Origin: Oxalobacteraceae bacterium AB_14
GTDB taxonomy: Bacteria > Pseudomonadota > Gammaproteobacteria > Burkholderiales > Burkholderiaceae_D
DNA: 64,000 nt
Reading direction: 5' to 3'
Assembly: GCA_000381565.1 (NCBI GenBank)
Contig: KB906724.1
Span: forward strand, 778,350-842,349
In this document: in pieces, positions 30,141 through 39,893 of the stretch
Layout: each line of letters begins with the position of its first letter
Position numbering within the stretch: the stretch's first letter is position 1
Made by a program: the position numbers and the translations under genes
The notes under the pieces: model-generated
What the model saw: only the letters and a program-made list of their open reading frames with translations
Databases searched by the model: none
What the model was told of the DNA's origin: nothing

Positions 30141-31595
30141 ATGAACTTCTACCGCTGGATCGCCGTGGCCGCTGCGGCCTGCGCCGCCGCTTCGGCCATG
30201 GCGGCCGAGCCGCTGACGCCGGAGCAGGCCGCCGCCCATGTGCTCAACCGCATCGGCTACGGCCCCAGGCCGGGCGACATCGAGCGGGTGATGCAGATGG
30301 GCGTGCAGCGCTACATCGACGCGCAGTTGAACGCCGGCGCGCCGCTGCCGCCGGCATTGAGCGCGCGCCTGGCCAGCCTGGACGCGGCGCAGCAACCGGC
30401 CGGCGTGGTGATGCGGCGCTTCCTGGCAGTGCGGGCGATGGCGAAGGACGGGGCGGACGGCGGCAAGGCCAGGCGCCGCGAGGTGGTCACGGCCATCGCG
30501 CAGCAGACGGCCGAGGCGCGCATCGCCCGCGCGGTCGACAGCCCGAACCAGCTGGAAGAGGTGATGGTCGACTTCTGGTTCAACCACTTCAACGTCTTCG
30601 CCGGCAAGGGTGTCGACCGCGCGCTGATCGCCAGCTACGAGCGCGATGCGATCCGTCCCTACGCGCTGGGGAATTTCCGCGACCTGCTGGGCGCCACCGC
30701 GCACCACCCGGCCATGTTGTACTACCTGGACAACTGGGTCTCGACCGCCAATGGCTACCTCCCTCGCGGGAAAAGGCAGGGCGGCCAGAAGGCCAGGAGC
30801 AGCGGCCTGAATGAAAACTACGCGCGCGAGTTGATGGAGCTGCACACCATGGGCGTCGACAGCGGCTACACGCAGAAGGACGTGACCGAACTGGCGCGCA
30901 TGCTGACCGGCTGGACCTACGACAACCGCGAGCTGGTGGCGCACAACCGCGCCTTCAGCTTCGACGCCGCGCGCCACGACCGCGACGACAAGCTCTGGCT
31001 GGGCCGCCGCATCAAGGCCGGCGGCCAGGAGGAGGGCGAGTACGCGCTGGACGTGCTGGCGATGCTGCCGGCCACCGCCCACCACCTGAGCTTCCAGCTG
31101 GCGCAGTACTTCGTGCAGGACCAGCCGCCGCCGGCGCTGGTCGAGCGCATGGCCAAGAGCTACATCGACAGCAAGGGCGACATCCGCAGCGTGCTGCGCA
31201 CCCTGTTCGCCAGCGCCGAGTTCATGGCGCCGGAAGCGGTGGGCGCGAAGTTCAAGACGCCGTATCAATACGTGATCTCGGCGGCGCGCGCCAGCGACAC
31301 CGCGCCGACGGACATCAAGCAGACCCTGGGCGTGCTGACCCGCCTGGGCATGCCGCTGTACGGTTGCCAGACGCCGGACGGCTACAAGAACACGCAGGAC
31401 GCCTGGCTCAATCCCGATGCGCTGAGCCGCCGCATCGCCTTCGCCACGCAACTGGCGCCGGCGCTGGACGTGCAGGCCTTGCAGGCGACGCTGGCCGGTT
31501 CGATCTCGGCCAAGACGCAGGGCGCGATCGCCGGCAGTCCGGCGCCGCTGCGCGCGGCCATGCTGCTGGGCAGTCCCGATTTCATGCAGCGCTAA
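30141..31595 (+). CDS. DUF1800 family secreted protein
   Basis: 484 residues from ATG at 30141, after an AGGAG-like site (GACAGGAGCGCC). Signal peptide MNFYRWIAVAAAACAAASAMAA. Family marks: AAHVLNRIGYGPRPGDIERVMQMGVQRYIDAQL near the start, MVDFWFNHFNVFAGKG, LNENYARELMELHTMGVDSGYTQKDVTELARMLTGWTY, and a late FKTPYQYVISAARA. The function of DUF1800 proteins is not established. They almost always occur beside a DUF1501 gene, as here with 17 bases between, which implies the two act together outside the cytoplasm. Confidence 0.92.
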   Translation: MNFYRWIAVAAAACAAASAMAAEPLTPEQAAAHVLNRIGYGPRPGDIERVMQMGVQRYIDAQLNAGAPLPPALSARLASLDAAQQPAGVVMRRFLAVRAMAKDGADGGKARRREVVTAIAQQTAEARIARAVDSPNQLEEVMVDFWFNHFNVFAGKGVDRALIASYERDAIRPYALGNFRDLLGATAHHPAMLYYLDNWVSTANGYLPRGKRQGGQKARSSGLNENYARELMELHTMGVDSGYTQKDVTELARMLTGWTYDNRELVAHNRAFSFDAARHDRDDKLWLGRRIKAGGQEEGEYALDVLAMLPATAHHLSFQLAQYFVQDQPPPALVERMAKSYIDSKGDIRSVLRTLFASAEFMAPEAVGAKFKTPYQYVISAARASDTAPTDIKQTLGVLTRLGMPLYGCQTPDGYKNTQDAWLNPDALSRRIAFATQLAPALDVQALQATLAGSISAKTQGAIAGSPAPLRAAMLLGSPDFMQR

Positions 31596-31612
31596 TTCGC
31601 CAGGAGACCATC

Positions 31613-32893
31613 ATGCAACGCAGAGACTTCCTCAACACGCTGGCCGCCGGCGCCGGACTGGTGATGCCGCTGGGCCGCCACGCCTGGGCCGCGACGGCCG
31701 CCACACCGAGCGCCGACGCCACCGGCCGCAAGCTGATCGTCATCATGCTGCGCGGCGCGGTGGACGGCTTGAACGTGGTGGCGCCGGTGGCCGACGCCAA
31801 CTACGCGCGCCTGCGCCCGACGATCGCGCTGGCCAGGCCGGGCGACGACAACGGCGCGTTGAATCTGGACGGCTATTTCGGCCTGCACCCTGCGCTGGCG
31901 CCGCTGCTGCCGTTGTGGGAGCAGAAGCAGCTGGCCTTTGTCCACGCCAGCGGTTCGCCGGACGCCACCCGTTCGCACTTCGATGCGCAGGACTACATGG
32001 AATCGGCCACGCCCGGCGTCAAGAGCACGGCGGACGGCTGGATGAACCGCCTGGTGGCGAGCTTGCCCGGCATCGGCACGCCGACCCGCGCGTTGAGCAT
32101 AGGCCCGACCATGCCGCGCATCCTGTCGGGCCATGCGGCGGCGGTCAACCTGGCCAACGGCGCGGCCGGCACCAAGGCCAATGTGCTGGACCGGCCGGCG
32201 GTGGGCAAGGCCTTCGACCGGCTGTACGCGGACAACCCGCGCTTCGGCGCCGCCTACCAGCAGGGCCAGGACGCGCACAGGGAAGTGATGGATGCGGCGG
32301 CCGGCAAGATGGCCGGCGGCGGCATGGGCGGTGGTGGAATGTCGGCGGAAATGCAGGCGGCCAACGGCGGCGCGCCTTTGCCGAACGGCTTCCCCGGCGA
32401 CGCGGCACGGCTGGCGGCGCTGATGCGCAACGATCCGAATATCCAGCTGGCTTTCGTGGCGCTGGGCGGCTGGGACACGCACGCCAGCCAGGGCGCGGCG
32501 CGCGGCCAGCTGGCCAACCGCCTGCAGCCGTTGGGGCAGGGCCTGGCGGTGCTGGCGCAGCGACTGGGACCGTTGTTCGAGCAGACCACCGTCGTGGTGA
32601 TGTCTGAGTTCGGCCGCACCGCGCGCGAGAACGGCAACGGCGGCACCGATCACGGGCACGGCAATGTGATGTGGGTGCTGGGCGGCGGCGTCAACGGCGG
32701 CAAGGTGCTGGGCGACTGGCGCGGCGTCGGCGACGCCGAGCTGAACGAGGGCCGCGACCTGCCGGTGACGACCGACTTCCGCAGCGTGCTGGCGGCGATC
32801 GCCGAGCGCCATCTGCGCTTGAGCGACAAGCAGCTGGTGCAGGTGTTCCCGTCGCTGCCGCGCGGCAGCAAGCTTGATCTGCTGCGCGCCTGA
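31613..32893 (+). CDS. DUF1501 family protein with Tat signal
   Basis: 426 residues. The N-terminus MQRRDFLNTLAAGAGLVMPLGRHAWA carries a twin-arginine motif (RRDFL), so it is exported folded. The body is a sulfatase/alkaline-phosphatase-like DUF1501 fold: KLIVIMLRGAVDGLNVVAPVADANYARLRPTIAL, GSPDATRSHFDAQDYMESATPG, FVALGGWDTHASQGAARGQL and VVVMSEFGRTARENGNGGTDHGHGNVMWVLGG. Metal-type residues (GWDTH, TDHGHG) are kept. Its activity is unknown. It is coupled to the DUF1800 gene upstream by an AGGAG ribosome site. A Gly/Met-rich insertion (MAGGGMGGGGMSAEM) lies in the middle. Confidence 0.92.
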   Translation: MQRRDFLNTLAAGAGLVMPLGRHAWAATAATPSADATGRKLIVIMLRGAVDGLNVVAPVADANYARLRPTIALARPGDDNGALNLDGYFGLHPALAPLLPLWEQKQLAFVHASGSPDATRSHFDAQDYMESATPGVKSTADGWMNRLVASLPGIGTPTRALSIGPTMPRILSGHAAAVNLANGAAGTKANVLDRPAVGKAFDRLYADNPRFGAAYQQGQDAHREVMDAAAGKMAGGGMGGGGMSAEMQAANGGAPLPNGFPGDAARLAALMRNDPNIQLAFVALGGWDTHASQGAARGQLANRLQPLGQGLAVLAQRLGPLFEQTTVVVMSEFGRTARENGNGGTDHGHGNVMWVLGGGVNGGKVLGDWRGVGDAELNEGRDLPVTTDFRSVLAAIAERHLRLSDKQLVQVFPSLPRGSKLDLLRA

Positions 32894-32944
32894 TGTGGCG
32901 TTTAACCCCGCGTGCTTTTGGCGATACGCTCGCTGCGCCGCTTA

Positions 32945-32974
32945 GGGGGCAGACCCCGTACGGGGTCTGACCCC
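32945..32974. repeat. 30-bp near-perfect palindrome (GGGTCTGACCCC type)
   Basis: The two 15-base halves (GGGGGCAGACCCCGT and ACGGGGTCTGACCCC) pair with one mismatch. It lies between convergent genes, 52 bases past the DUF1501 stop, and could act as a transcription stop for that gene. Confidence 0.7.
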
Positions 32975-32991
32975 GCTTGGCCGTGCGGGGC

Positions 32992-33025
32992 AAAAAAAAA
33001 GCCCGCTACCTTGCCGGTGCGGGCT
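32992..33025 (-). terminator. Rho-independent terminator for the minus-strand response-regulator kinase
   Basis: On the minus strand a stem AGCCCGC ... GCGGGCT with a 12-base loop is followed directly by a run of nine T. The site is about 115 bases after the kinase stop at 33139. Confidence 0.85.
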
Positions 33026-33138
33026 CAATTCCAATGTTCAGCGAACGGTTGGAGGAGACAGTTCCAACTATATGCCTGTTCATGCTGCGGTGCAATACCG
33101 TAGAACTACGGTGTCCAAGTTTCTACAGTATGAAAAAG

Positions 33139-34491
33139 TCAAACTTTGTGCGGCAGCGCCAGCGTGAACGTGCTGCCCTGGCCGAAATCGCTCTTGAAGA
33201 ACAGCGAGCCGCCGATCAGGTTGGCCAGGTTCTGGCACAGGTACAGGCCCAGGCCGGCGCCTTCGGCATGCCGGGTCGAGGTCGAGTCCAGCTGCGAGAA
33301 GGCCTGGAACAATTTGGCCTGGTCTTCCTCGCGGATGCCGGCGCCGCTGTCGGCCACCGCGAATTCGACGATGCCGCGGCCTTCGCCCGGACGCTTGGTC
33401 AGCGTTAGCCGCACTTTGCCACTCTCGGTGAACTTGATCGCGTTGTTGGCCAGGTTGAGCAGGATCTGGGTCAGCGCGCGGCGGTCGGTTTCCAGCACGA
33501 TCGCTTCGTCGACCAGCTCCACTTCCAGTTGCAGCCCCTTTTGCAGCGCCAGCGGGCGCAGCGTGTCGACCACGTCGTTGACCAGTTGCTGGCACTGCAC
33601 GGTCTCGAGCTCCAGCGTGACCTTGCCCGCTTCGATCTTGGCCACGTCCAGGATGTCGTTGATCAGCGAGAGCAGGTGGCGCGCGCTGGTGCGGATGGTG
33701 TTGAGCTGCTTGTCCTGCTCCACGGTCAGCGGGCCGGGGAGCTTCATCAGCAGCGCGCCGGTGAAGCCGATGATGGCGTTGAGCGGCGTGCGCAGTTCGT
33801 GCGACATGTTGGCGATGAAGGCCGATTTCATCCGGCTCGCCTCGGCCAGCTCCAGGTTCTTCAGCGCGATCTCGCGGTTGATGGTTTCCAGCTCGCCGGC
33901 GTGGTGCGCCAGCCGCATATTGAGTTCGATCACCTGGCGCTCGCGCACCTGCAGCTCGCTGTTGACCTGCACCGCCTGCTCGTAGGTGGAGATCAACAGG
34001 TCGAGGATCTGCTGGCGCTCGGCGTTGATGAAGTGCTTCTGGTCGCCCAGGTACAGGGCGATGCCGATCTCCATGTTCTGGTTCTTGCGCAGCTTCTGGT
34101 TCATCAGCATGTGGCCGATGCGGTTGAGCAGGTAGTCCTCGGCGTAGGGCTTGCGGATGAAGTTGTCGGCGCCGCATTCGATGCCGCGGATGATGTCCTT
34201 GGGGTCCATCAGCGACGTCACCAGGATCACCGGGATGTCGTGCAGTTCCGGGTCGGCCTTGATGGCGCGGCACAGCGTGTAGCCGTCCATCTCCGGCATC
34301 ACGATGTCGGACAGCACCAGGTGCGGCTTGCGCGTGCGGATCGCGTCGAGCGCCAGCTGGCCGTTGCCGGCCACGCGGGCGCCGTAACGCATCGACTGGA
34401 TCAGGCGGCGCAGCCGCTCGGCCTGGGTCGGGCTGTCTTCGACGATGAGGATTTCGATTTCGTCGGGCTGAATTTCGTAGCTGGTGTCCAC
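33139..34491 (-). CDS. response regulator-histidine kinase hybrid (REC-HisKA-HATPase)
   Basis: 450 residues, soluble. The receiver domain comes first ([19 protein letters not shown], phospho-acceptor D62 in [12 protein letters not shown]). A coiled-coil linker follows (about 145-225), then HisKA with H231 ([19 protein letters not shown]) and a HATPase with [20 protein letters not shown] and [12 protein letters not shown]. The layout, receiver before kinase, is that of proteins that take phosphate from another kinase or sense through the receiver. It lies alone between a dedicated terminator and a dioxygenase operon on the same strand. No output regulator is attached. Confidence 0.92.
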   Translation of the reverse strand: MDTSYEIQPDEIEILIVEDSPTQAERLRRLIQSMRYGARVAGNGQLALDAIRTRKPHLVLSDIVMPEMDGYTLCRAIKADPELHDIPVILVTSLMDPKDIIRGIECGADNFIRKPYAEDYLLNRIGHMLMNQKLRKNQNMEIGIALYLGDQKHFINAERQQILDLLISTYEQAVQVNSELQVRERQVIELNMRLAHHAGELETINREIALKNLELAEASRMKSAFIANMSHELRTPLNAIIGFTGALLMKLPGPLTVEQDKQLNTIRTSARHLLSLINDILDVAKIEAGKVTLELETVQCQQLVNDVVDTLRPLALQKGLQLEVELVDEAIVLETDRRALTQILLNLANNAIKFTESGKVRLTLTKRPGEGRGIVEFAVADSGAGIREEDQAKLFQAFSQLDSTSTRHAEGAGLGLYLCQNLANLIGGSLFFKSDFGQGSTFTLALPHKV

Positions 34492-34546
34492 GGACCCCCT
34501 CCTGGATGCGTATATCGGCTGTTGTGACTATATCGGATTTAGTCCT

Positions 34547-35305
34547 TCAGGGGGGACTTTCCTGCCCCTGGAAGCCGCCGGCGCGCCAGGTCAGCACCAG
34601 CGTGTCGCGGTGGCCGTGCCCGGCCAGCGGCTGGATCGGCGTCGATTCATGGATCACGGCCGCGTCGTCCAGCAGCAGCATGGTCCACGGCTCGGTCATG
34701 GTGAAGCGCTTGCCGTTCGGCCCATCGGCTTCAAAGATGCGAGTCTCTCCGCCCTTGATCTGCTCGCGGCCGACCAGCAGCACGGCGACGAAATCGACGC
34801 CGTCGCGGTGCGCGCCTTCCGGCGTCGGCCGGCCGATGCCGTCGGTGGTGTCGATGCGGAACTGGTGCGCCTCGACGTACCACGGATCGCTGCTGCGGCC
34901 GACGTTGCCACGTGCGGCGCTGCACAGGCGGCCGATGCCGCGCACCAGCGCCTGCCACGCGGGCTGCGCCACGGTGGCCGGCTGCATCGGCTCGAACAGG
35001 CGGTTCATGCCGCCGTGCAGGGCGTTGTATTCGAGCGGCTGCCAGTGGGCGCGGTGCGCGGTCTGGGTCAGCTCGGCGCCGTTCTGCACGAAGCACGAGT
35101 GGCGGCGGCGCCGATAGCGGCCGCCGTCCTTCAGGTAGTTGTCCAGCTCCAGCGCGTCCCAGCTGGGGATCAGCGCGTTGAGCGCGGCCAGCGGCACGCC
35201 TGCCAGCGCCGCCACGTCCTGCGGCGGCATGACCGCGTAGCCGTCCTTGCGCAGCGCGTCGGCCACATGGAGGGGATGGGTGTAGATCGGATTGGAAGTG
35301 GTCAT
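34547..35305 (-). CDS. 2-oxoglutarate/Fe(II) dioxygenase, PF10014 type
   Basis: 252 residues from ATG at 35305. The iron ligands are visible: H166-x-D168 in [15 protein letters not shown] and H219 in [14 protein letters not shown], with R233 in HRDTLVLTW as the likely 2-oxoglutarate contact. The PF10014 family includes free-amino-acid hydroxylases such as isoleucine dioxygenases; the substrate here is unknown. The gene starts 8 bases after the stop of a MarR/OhrR-like regulator and should be controlled by it. A longer open frame upstream overlaps the regulator in another frame and is not real. Confidence 0.85.
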   Translation of the reverse strand: MTTSNPIYTHPLHVADALRKDGYAVMPPQDVAALAGVPLAALNALIPSWDALELDNYLKDGGRYRRRRHSCFVQNGAELTQTAHRAHWQPLEYNALHGGMNRLFEPMQPATVAQPAWQALVRGIGRLCSAARGNVGRSSDPWYVEAHQFRIDTTDGIGRPTPEGAHRDGVDFVAVLLVGREQIKGGETRIFEADGPNGKRFTMTEPWTMLLLDDAAVIHESTPIQPLAGHGHRDTLVLTWRAGGFQGQESPP

Positions 35306-35313
35306 CGGCTCTC

Positions 35314-35784
<471 letters not shown>

Positions 35785-35791
35785 TCGCACA

Positions 35792-35811
35792 GTATAGGTA
35801 GTGCACTATAC
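35792..35811. promoter_or_regulatory. candidate OhrR/MarR operator
   Basis: Perfect 6-bp arms GTATAG and CTATAC flank an 8-base spacer, 7 bases upstream of the regulator ATG. TACAATT, a core seen in known OhrR sites, overlaps the right arm. Autoregulation is inferred. Confidence 0.55.
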
Positions 35812-35913
35812 AATTGCAAGCTAGCCGAGAAAAAATGTTTTGCGGGCAAATTCCGCCGGCGGTTATCATCTATCATGCTAGCGATAGAGACCAATCTCAG
35901 GGAGTAGTGGCGG

Positions 35914-37026
35914 ATGAACATCAAAAAGGCCATCGTGCTCGTCGTCGACGAGGCGCCGGACAACCTGATCTTGATGCATGGGCTGCTGCAGGACCAGTAC
36001 GAGGTCAAGCTGGCCAACAATGGCGGCGCCGCGCTGGCCCTCATGCAGCAGGTGCCGCGTCCGCATCTGGTGGTGCTCGATGCGGCGCTGCCGGAAGTGG
36101 ACGGCTACAGCGTGTGCCAGCAGCTCAAGTCCAGCCCGGACACGGCCGACATTCCCGTCATCTTCCTGCAAGACCGGGCCGACGAGGCGCGCGCCTTGCT
36201 CGAGGGCGGCGCCGACGTCGTGCTCAAGCCTATCGTCGGCGCAGTGCTGCGCGCGCGGGTCGACACGCATCTGCAGCTGCGCCATTCGCGCGAACTGCTC
36301 AAGCAGCAGCGCAACCTGCTGGAACACGTGGTCGAGGAAGTCACGGCGGAGCTGAGCCAGATGCTCGACGCGATGATCTGGGCGCTGGCCTCGCTGGCCG
36401 AAACGCGCGAATACGAAACCGCCAACCACCTGCGCCGCGTGCAGCACTATGTGGCGGCGCTGGGGCGCCAGTTGCAGTCGCACAAGCGCTTCCAGGAGGA
36501 GCTGAGCGAGGCCAATATCAAGTCGCTGTTCAAGGCCGCGCCGCTGCACGACATCGGCAAGGTGTCGATACCGGACGCCATCCTGCTCAAGCCGGACCGC
36601 CTGACGGACGAGGAATTCGCCGTCATGAAGCTGCACACCGTGTACGGCCGCGACGCCATCGTCAACGTCGAGCACCACCTGGGCTACAGCAACACCTTCC
36701 TGCGCTACGCGCGCGAGATCACCTGGTCGCACCAGGAGAAGTACGACGGTTCCGGCTATCCGCAAGGCCTGGCGGGGGACGCGATCCCGATGTCGGCGCG
36801 GCTGATGGCGGTGGCCGACGTCTACGATGCGCTGATCTCCAAGCGGGTCTACAAGCCGGCCTTCACCCACGAGACGGCGATGGAGATGATACGGCAGGGC
36901 AGCGGCGAGCATTTCGATCCCGACGTGGTCGACGCCATGCTGACCATCGAGGAAGAGTTCATGGCCATCGCCGAGCGTTACAGCGACCATGCGCCCGGCG
37001 CCGCGGCGCCGGCCAGCGCGGGATAG
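35914..37026 (+). CDS. response regulator with HD-GYP c-di-GMP phosphodiesterase domain
   Basis: 370 residues. A receiver domain (AIVLVVDEAPDNLILM, acceptor Asp in LVVLDAALPEVDGY) is joined by a helix to an HD-GYP domain with KAAPLHDIGKVSIPDAILLKPDRL and SHQEKYDGSGYPQGLAGD. The family splits c-di-GMP to pGpG or GMP. The acidic pocket of the receiver has Glu instead of the second Asp (VDE), which is tolerated in active receivers. A CHASE histidine kinase gene starts 13 bases downstream and is the obvious partner, so the pair would lower c-di-GMP in response to an external signal. Confidence 0.92.
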   Translation: MNIKKAIVLVVDEAPDNLILMHGLLQDQYEVKLANNGGAALALMQQVPRPHLVVLDAALPEVDGYSVCQQLKSSPDTADIPVIFLQDRADEARALLEGGADVVLKPIVGAVLRARVDTHLQLRHSRELLKQQRNLLEHVVEEVTAELSQMLDAMIWALASLAETREYETANHLRRVQHYVAALGRQLQSHKRFQEELSEANIKSLFKAAPLHDIGKVSIPDAILLKPDRLTDEEFAVMKLHTVYGRDAIVNVEHHLGYSNTFLRYAREITWSHQEKYDGSGYPQGLAGDAIPMSARLMAVADVYDALISKRVYKPAFTHETAMEMIRQGSGEHFDPDVVDAMLTIEEEFMAIAERYSDHAPGAAAPASAG

Positions 37027-37039
37027 GCGGAGCCGCCAT

Positions 37040-38980
37040 ATGAAACGATCGCGCGGCTACCTGGCGTTCATTCTTGGCATATTTCTCACCGCCGCGACCT
37101 GCTATTTCGTGGTCGCGATGCAGCGCCAGCAGGTGCAGGCGAACTTCCAGCGCGACGCCGACAAGGTGGCGCGCGACACCGAGGTGCGGCTGCAAACCTA
37201 TTTCGACGTGCTGCTCGGTATCAAGGGCGTGTACGCGCTGGAAAACCGCATCGACCGCGGCAGTTTCCACCGCTTCGTGGCGGAGCTCAAGCTGGACCGG
37301 CGCTATCCCGGTTTCCAGGCGATCCAGTTCGTGCGGGTGGTGCCGGACGCGCAGCTGGCCGCGTTCAGCGCCGCCGTCAAGGGCGACACCGCCATCGAGG
37401 CCGCCGGCTATCCCGCTTTCCAGGTGCACCCGGCCAGCCGCCGCGATCCGCACTACATCATCGAATACACCGAACCGCTGAAAGGCAACGAGAACGCCTT
37501 CGGCCTGGACCTGGGGGCGCTGGCGCCGCACCTGAAGGCGCTGGAGCTGGGGCGCGACAGCGGCGAGATCGTCGCCACCGAGCGCATCACGCTGGTGCAG
37601 GACGCCAGCGGCCAGCCGGGCTTCGTGGCGCGGGCGCCGGTCTACCGCGCGGCCCTGCCGTTGCAGACGGTCGAGCAGCGGCGGGCCGCGCTGTCCGGCT
37701 TTGTCGCCATCGTTTTCCGCGTCAACACGCTGATGCACGAGGTGATCGAGGCGCCGCTGCTGGAGCATATGCGGGTGCGCATAGCCGATGACGGCTACTA
37801 CGACAGCAAGGACGCGCCGCCATCCGGCGCCGACGCGCTGCTCTACGACAGCGCCGCCCTGGCCGCGCTGCGCCAGCCGCGCGGCGCCCCGCTGGAGGGG
37901 CTGTCGTCGCAGAAGGCCTTGATGGTGGGGCAGCGCCGCTGGCAGTTGCACATAGAAGGGTATGGCGGCGCCCGTTACAGCAGTTCGCCGCTGCCGGTGC
38001 TGCTGATCGGCGTGGTCGGCCTGATCATCAGCGCGCTGATCGCCGCCTTGCTGGTGTCGACCCGGCGCGTGATCGACGCCAAGCACGGACTGGAATACAG
38101 CCTGGCCGAACTGGAACGGCAGAAGAGCAATGTGGAGCAGGCGCGCAGCGACCTGTCGGTGGTGGCGGAAACGCTGAAGCAGGCGCAGACCAATCTGCTG
38201 ACGTCGGAGAAGATGGCCTCGCTGGGGGCGCTGGTGGCCGGCGTGGCGCACGAACTGAATACGCCGATCGGCAACAGCCTGCTGACGGCCAGCGCCCTGA
38301 GCGACATGGTGCGCGATGTCGAGCGGCGGCTGGCCACCGACGGCGGCCTGAAACGCTCGGCGCTGGAGGCGCACCTGGGCGACGCCCGCAAGGCGTGCGA
38401 CATCCTGGGCAGCTCGCTGACGCGGGCGGCCGACCTGATCACCTCCTTCAAGCAGGTGGCGGTGGACCAGGCCAGCGGCCAGCGGCGCCGTTTCCGGCTC
38501 GACGAGGTGGTGCACGACACGCTGGCCACCTACGCGGCGCAGCTGCGGCGCAGCGGCTGCGAGGCGCACGTCGACGTGCCGGCGGGGCTGGAGTTCGATT
38601 CCTATCCGGGCAGCCTGAGCCAGGTGCTGAGCAATTTGATCGGCAACGCGCTGCTGCACGGCTTCGACGGCCGCGCCGGCGGCGCCATCACCATCGCGGC
38701 GCGGCACGACGAGGTCGATAGCGTGACGCTGACCTTCGCCGACAACGGCGTCGGCATGTCGGCCGGCACGCTGCACAAGGTGTTCGATCCCTTCTTCACC
38801 ACCAAGCTGGGACAGGGCGGTTCGGGGCTGGGGATGAATATCGTTTATAACATTGTCACCGGCATGCTGCGCGGGACGATACGGGTCGAATCGGAACCCG
38901 GCAGGGGCACCACCGTCACGCTGGTGCTGCCGATGCGGGCGCCGGAAGGCGCGCCGCCGGAGCCGGCGCTTCAGTTGTAG
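37040..38980 (+). CDS. CHASE-domain sensor histidine kinase
   Basis: 646 residues from ATG at 37040. Membrane segment about 7-27; periplasmic CHASE domain about 55-270, with YPGFQAIQFVRVVPDAQLAAF and HPASRRDPHYIIEYTEPLKGNENAFGLDLG; second membrane segment about 313-337. A coiled coil (SLAELERQKSNVEQARSDLSVV) leads to the HisKA-type helix with H404 in GVAHELNTPIGN and a HATPase ending GSGLGMNIVYNIV. The CHASE domain senses extracellular small ligands in other systems. The gene follows the HD-GYP response regulator by 13 bases and is probably its cognate kinase. It is convergent, with 3 bases between, to the next gene. Confidence 0.92.
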   Translation: MKRSRGYLAFILGIFLTAATCYFVVAMQRQQVQANFQRDADKVARDTEVRLQTYFDVLLGIKGVYALENRIDRGSFHRFVAELKLDRRYPGFQAIQFVRVVPDAQLAAFSAAVKGDTAIEAAGYPAFQVHPASRRDPHYIIEYTEPLKGNENAFGLDLGALAPHLKALELGRDSGEIVATERITLVQDASGQPGFVARAPVYRAALPLQTVEQRRAALSGFVAIVFRVNTLMHEVIEAPLLEHMRVRIADDGYYDSKDAPPSGADALLYDSAALAALRQPRGAPLEGLSSQKALMVGQRRWQLHIEGYGGARYSSSPLPVLLIGVVGLIISALIAALLVSTRRVIDAKHGLEYSLAELERQKSNVEQARSDLSVVAETLKQAQTNLLTSEKMASLGALVAGVAHELNTPIGNSLLTASALSDMVRDVERRLATDGGLKRSALEAHLGDARKACDILGSSLTRAADLITSFKQVAVDQASGQRRRFRLDEVVHDTLATYAAQLRRSGCEAHVDVPAGLEFDSYPGSLSQVLSNLIGNALLHGFDGRAGGAITIAARHDEVDSVTLTFADNGVGMSAGTLHKVFDPFFTTKLGQGGSGLGMNIVYNIVTGMLRGTIRVESEPGRGTTVTLVLPMRAPEGAPPEPALQL

Positions 38981-38983
38981 GCA

Positions 38984-39799
38984 TCAGCAGTAGCGGCGGC
39001 GCAGCAGTTCCAGCATCGCCACGTTCAGTTCCCACGCGTTGGAGATTTCCTTCTGCGTGTAGGGCAGCGTTTGCGTGTACGGCACCGGGCCGAATTCCGG
39101 CGTCAGCGTCATGCGCGGCGCGCCGGCGGCGCGGCGCAGCCGTATCACTTCGTCCCACCACGACAGGTGCGCCGCCAGCGCGGCCTGCGATTCCGGCGCG
39201 CGGAAGTCGGCCACCTGCGGCCCCTGCTGGTGGCCGACGCGGGCGTGGATGTGGCGCACATGCGGCAGCGTCGCGGCCAGCGTGTGCGGCTGGTCTTCCA
39301 GCAGCGATTCGCAGGCGCAGCACCAGTGCGACAGGTCGGCCGTCAGCTGTAGCTCCGGCATTTGCTGCAGGTAGGGCAGCAGCAGCATCGGGTGGCCGCT
39401 GAAGCGGCTGCGGTGGATTTCATGCACGATCGGCACGCCGTGCTGGCGCGAGATGGCGGCCGCCAGTTCCAGCAGCTCGCGGTTCTGCGCCGGCGTGAAG
39501 TAGTCCTTGCCGGTGTGCGAGTTCACGTGCAGCGGCCGGGCGGCGCAGGCGTTGTGCAGCAGTTCGGCCAGCGCCGCGCGGTGCGGCTCGAAGGCCGGAT
39601 GGAACACGGTCTCCCATTGGGCGGCGATCAGTCCCAGGCCGGCGGCGGCGATGCGGCCGGTCCAGTCCTCGCGGGCGGCGGCGTCCAGCGGCAGCGACAT
39701 TTCGATGCCGTCGAAGCCGGCCTGCCGGACGCGGTCGATGAACACTTGCGGCGCCAGTTCGTTGTTGCCCCAGTGGGCGGCGAAGATTTGAATTTGCAT
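38984..39799 (-). CDS. sugar phosphate isomerase/epimerase-like TIM-barrel protein
   Basis: 271 residues with an AP-endonuclease-2 type barrel: IFAAHWGNNELAPQVFIDRVRQAGFDGIEMSLPL at the start, HVNSHTGKDYF, VPIVHEIHRSRFSGHPMLLLPYL, LTADLSHWCCACESLL and HIHARVGHQQGPQV. Histidine, Asp and Glu metal positions of the fold are recognisable. Family members isomerise or dehydrate sugars and inositols; the substrate here is unknown. The PhyH-like dioxygenase gene precedes it on the same strand, separated by a 78-bp dispersed repeat, so the two may form one transcription unit under the LysR regulator at 40841. Confidence 0.85.
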   Translation of the reverse strand: MQIQIFAAHWGNNELAPQVFIDRVRQAGFDGIEMSLPLDAAAREDWTGRIAAAGLGLIAAQWETVFHPAFEPHRAALAELLHNACAARPLHVNSHTGKDYFTPAQNRELLELAAAISRQHGVPIVHEIHRSRFSGHPMLLLPYLQQMPELQLTADLSHWCCACESLLEDQPHTLAATLPHVRHIHARVGHQQGPQVADFRAPESQAALAAHLSWWDEVIRLRRAAGAPRMTLTPEFGPVPYTQTLPYTQKEISNAWELNVAMLELLRRRYC

Positions 39800-39814
39800 A
39801 GTTGTCCCTGGCCC

Positions 39815-39892
39815 GTCACTCCCGCGCAGGCGGGAGTCTATAAGCCGCCTGCGCTCAGGCTCAGCATGGATTCCCGCGTGCGCGGGAATGAC
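39815..39892. repeat. 78-bp two-hairpin dispersed repeat, copy B
   Basis: The same length and order as 22911-22988 with scattered substitutions; the left hairpin GTCACTCCCGCGCAGGCGGG and right hairpin CGCGTGCGCGGGAATGAC are kept. It lies 1 base past the 3' end of the PhyH-like gene and 15 bases before the isomerase start. Confidence 0.85.
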
Positions 39893-39893
39893 G

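Noticed and set aside
35914..37026. SHQEK in place of SHHEK in the HD-GYP domain as an inactivating change
   Set aside because: The Gln form is, as I recall, common in HD-GYP response regulators; HDIGK and GSGYP are intact.
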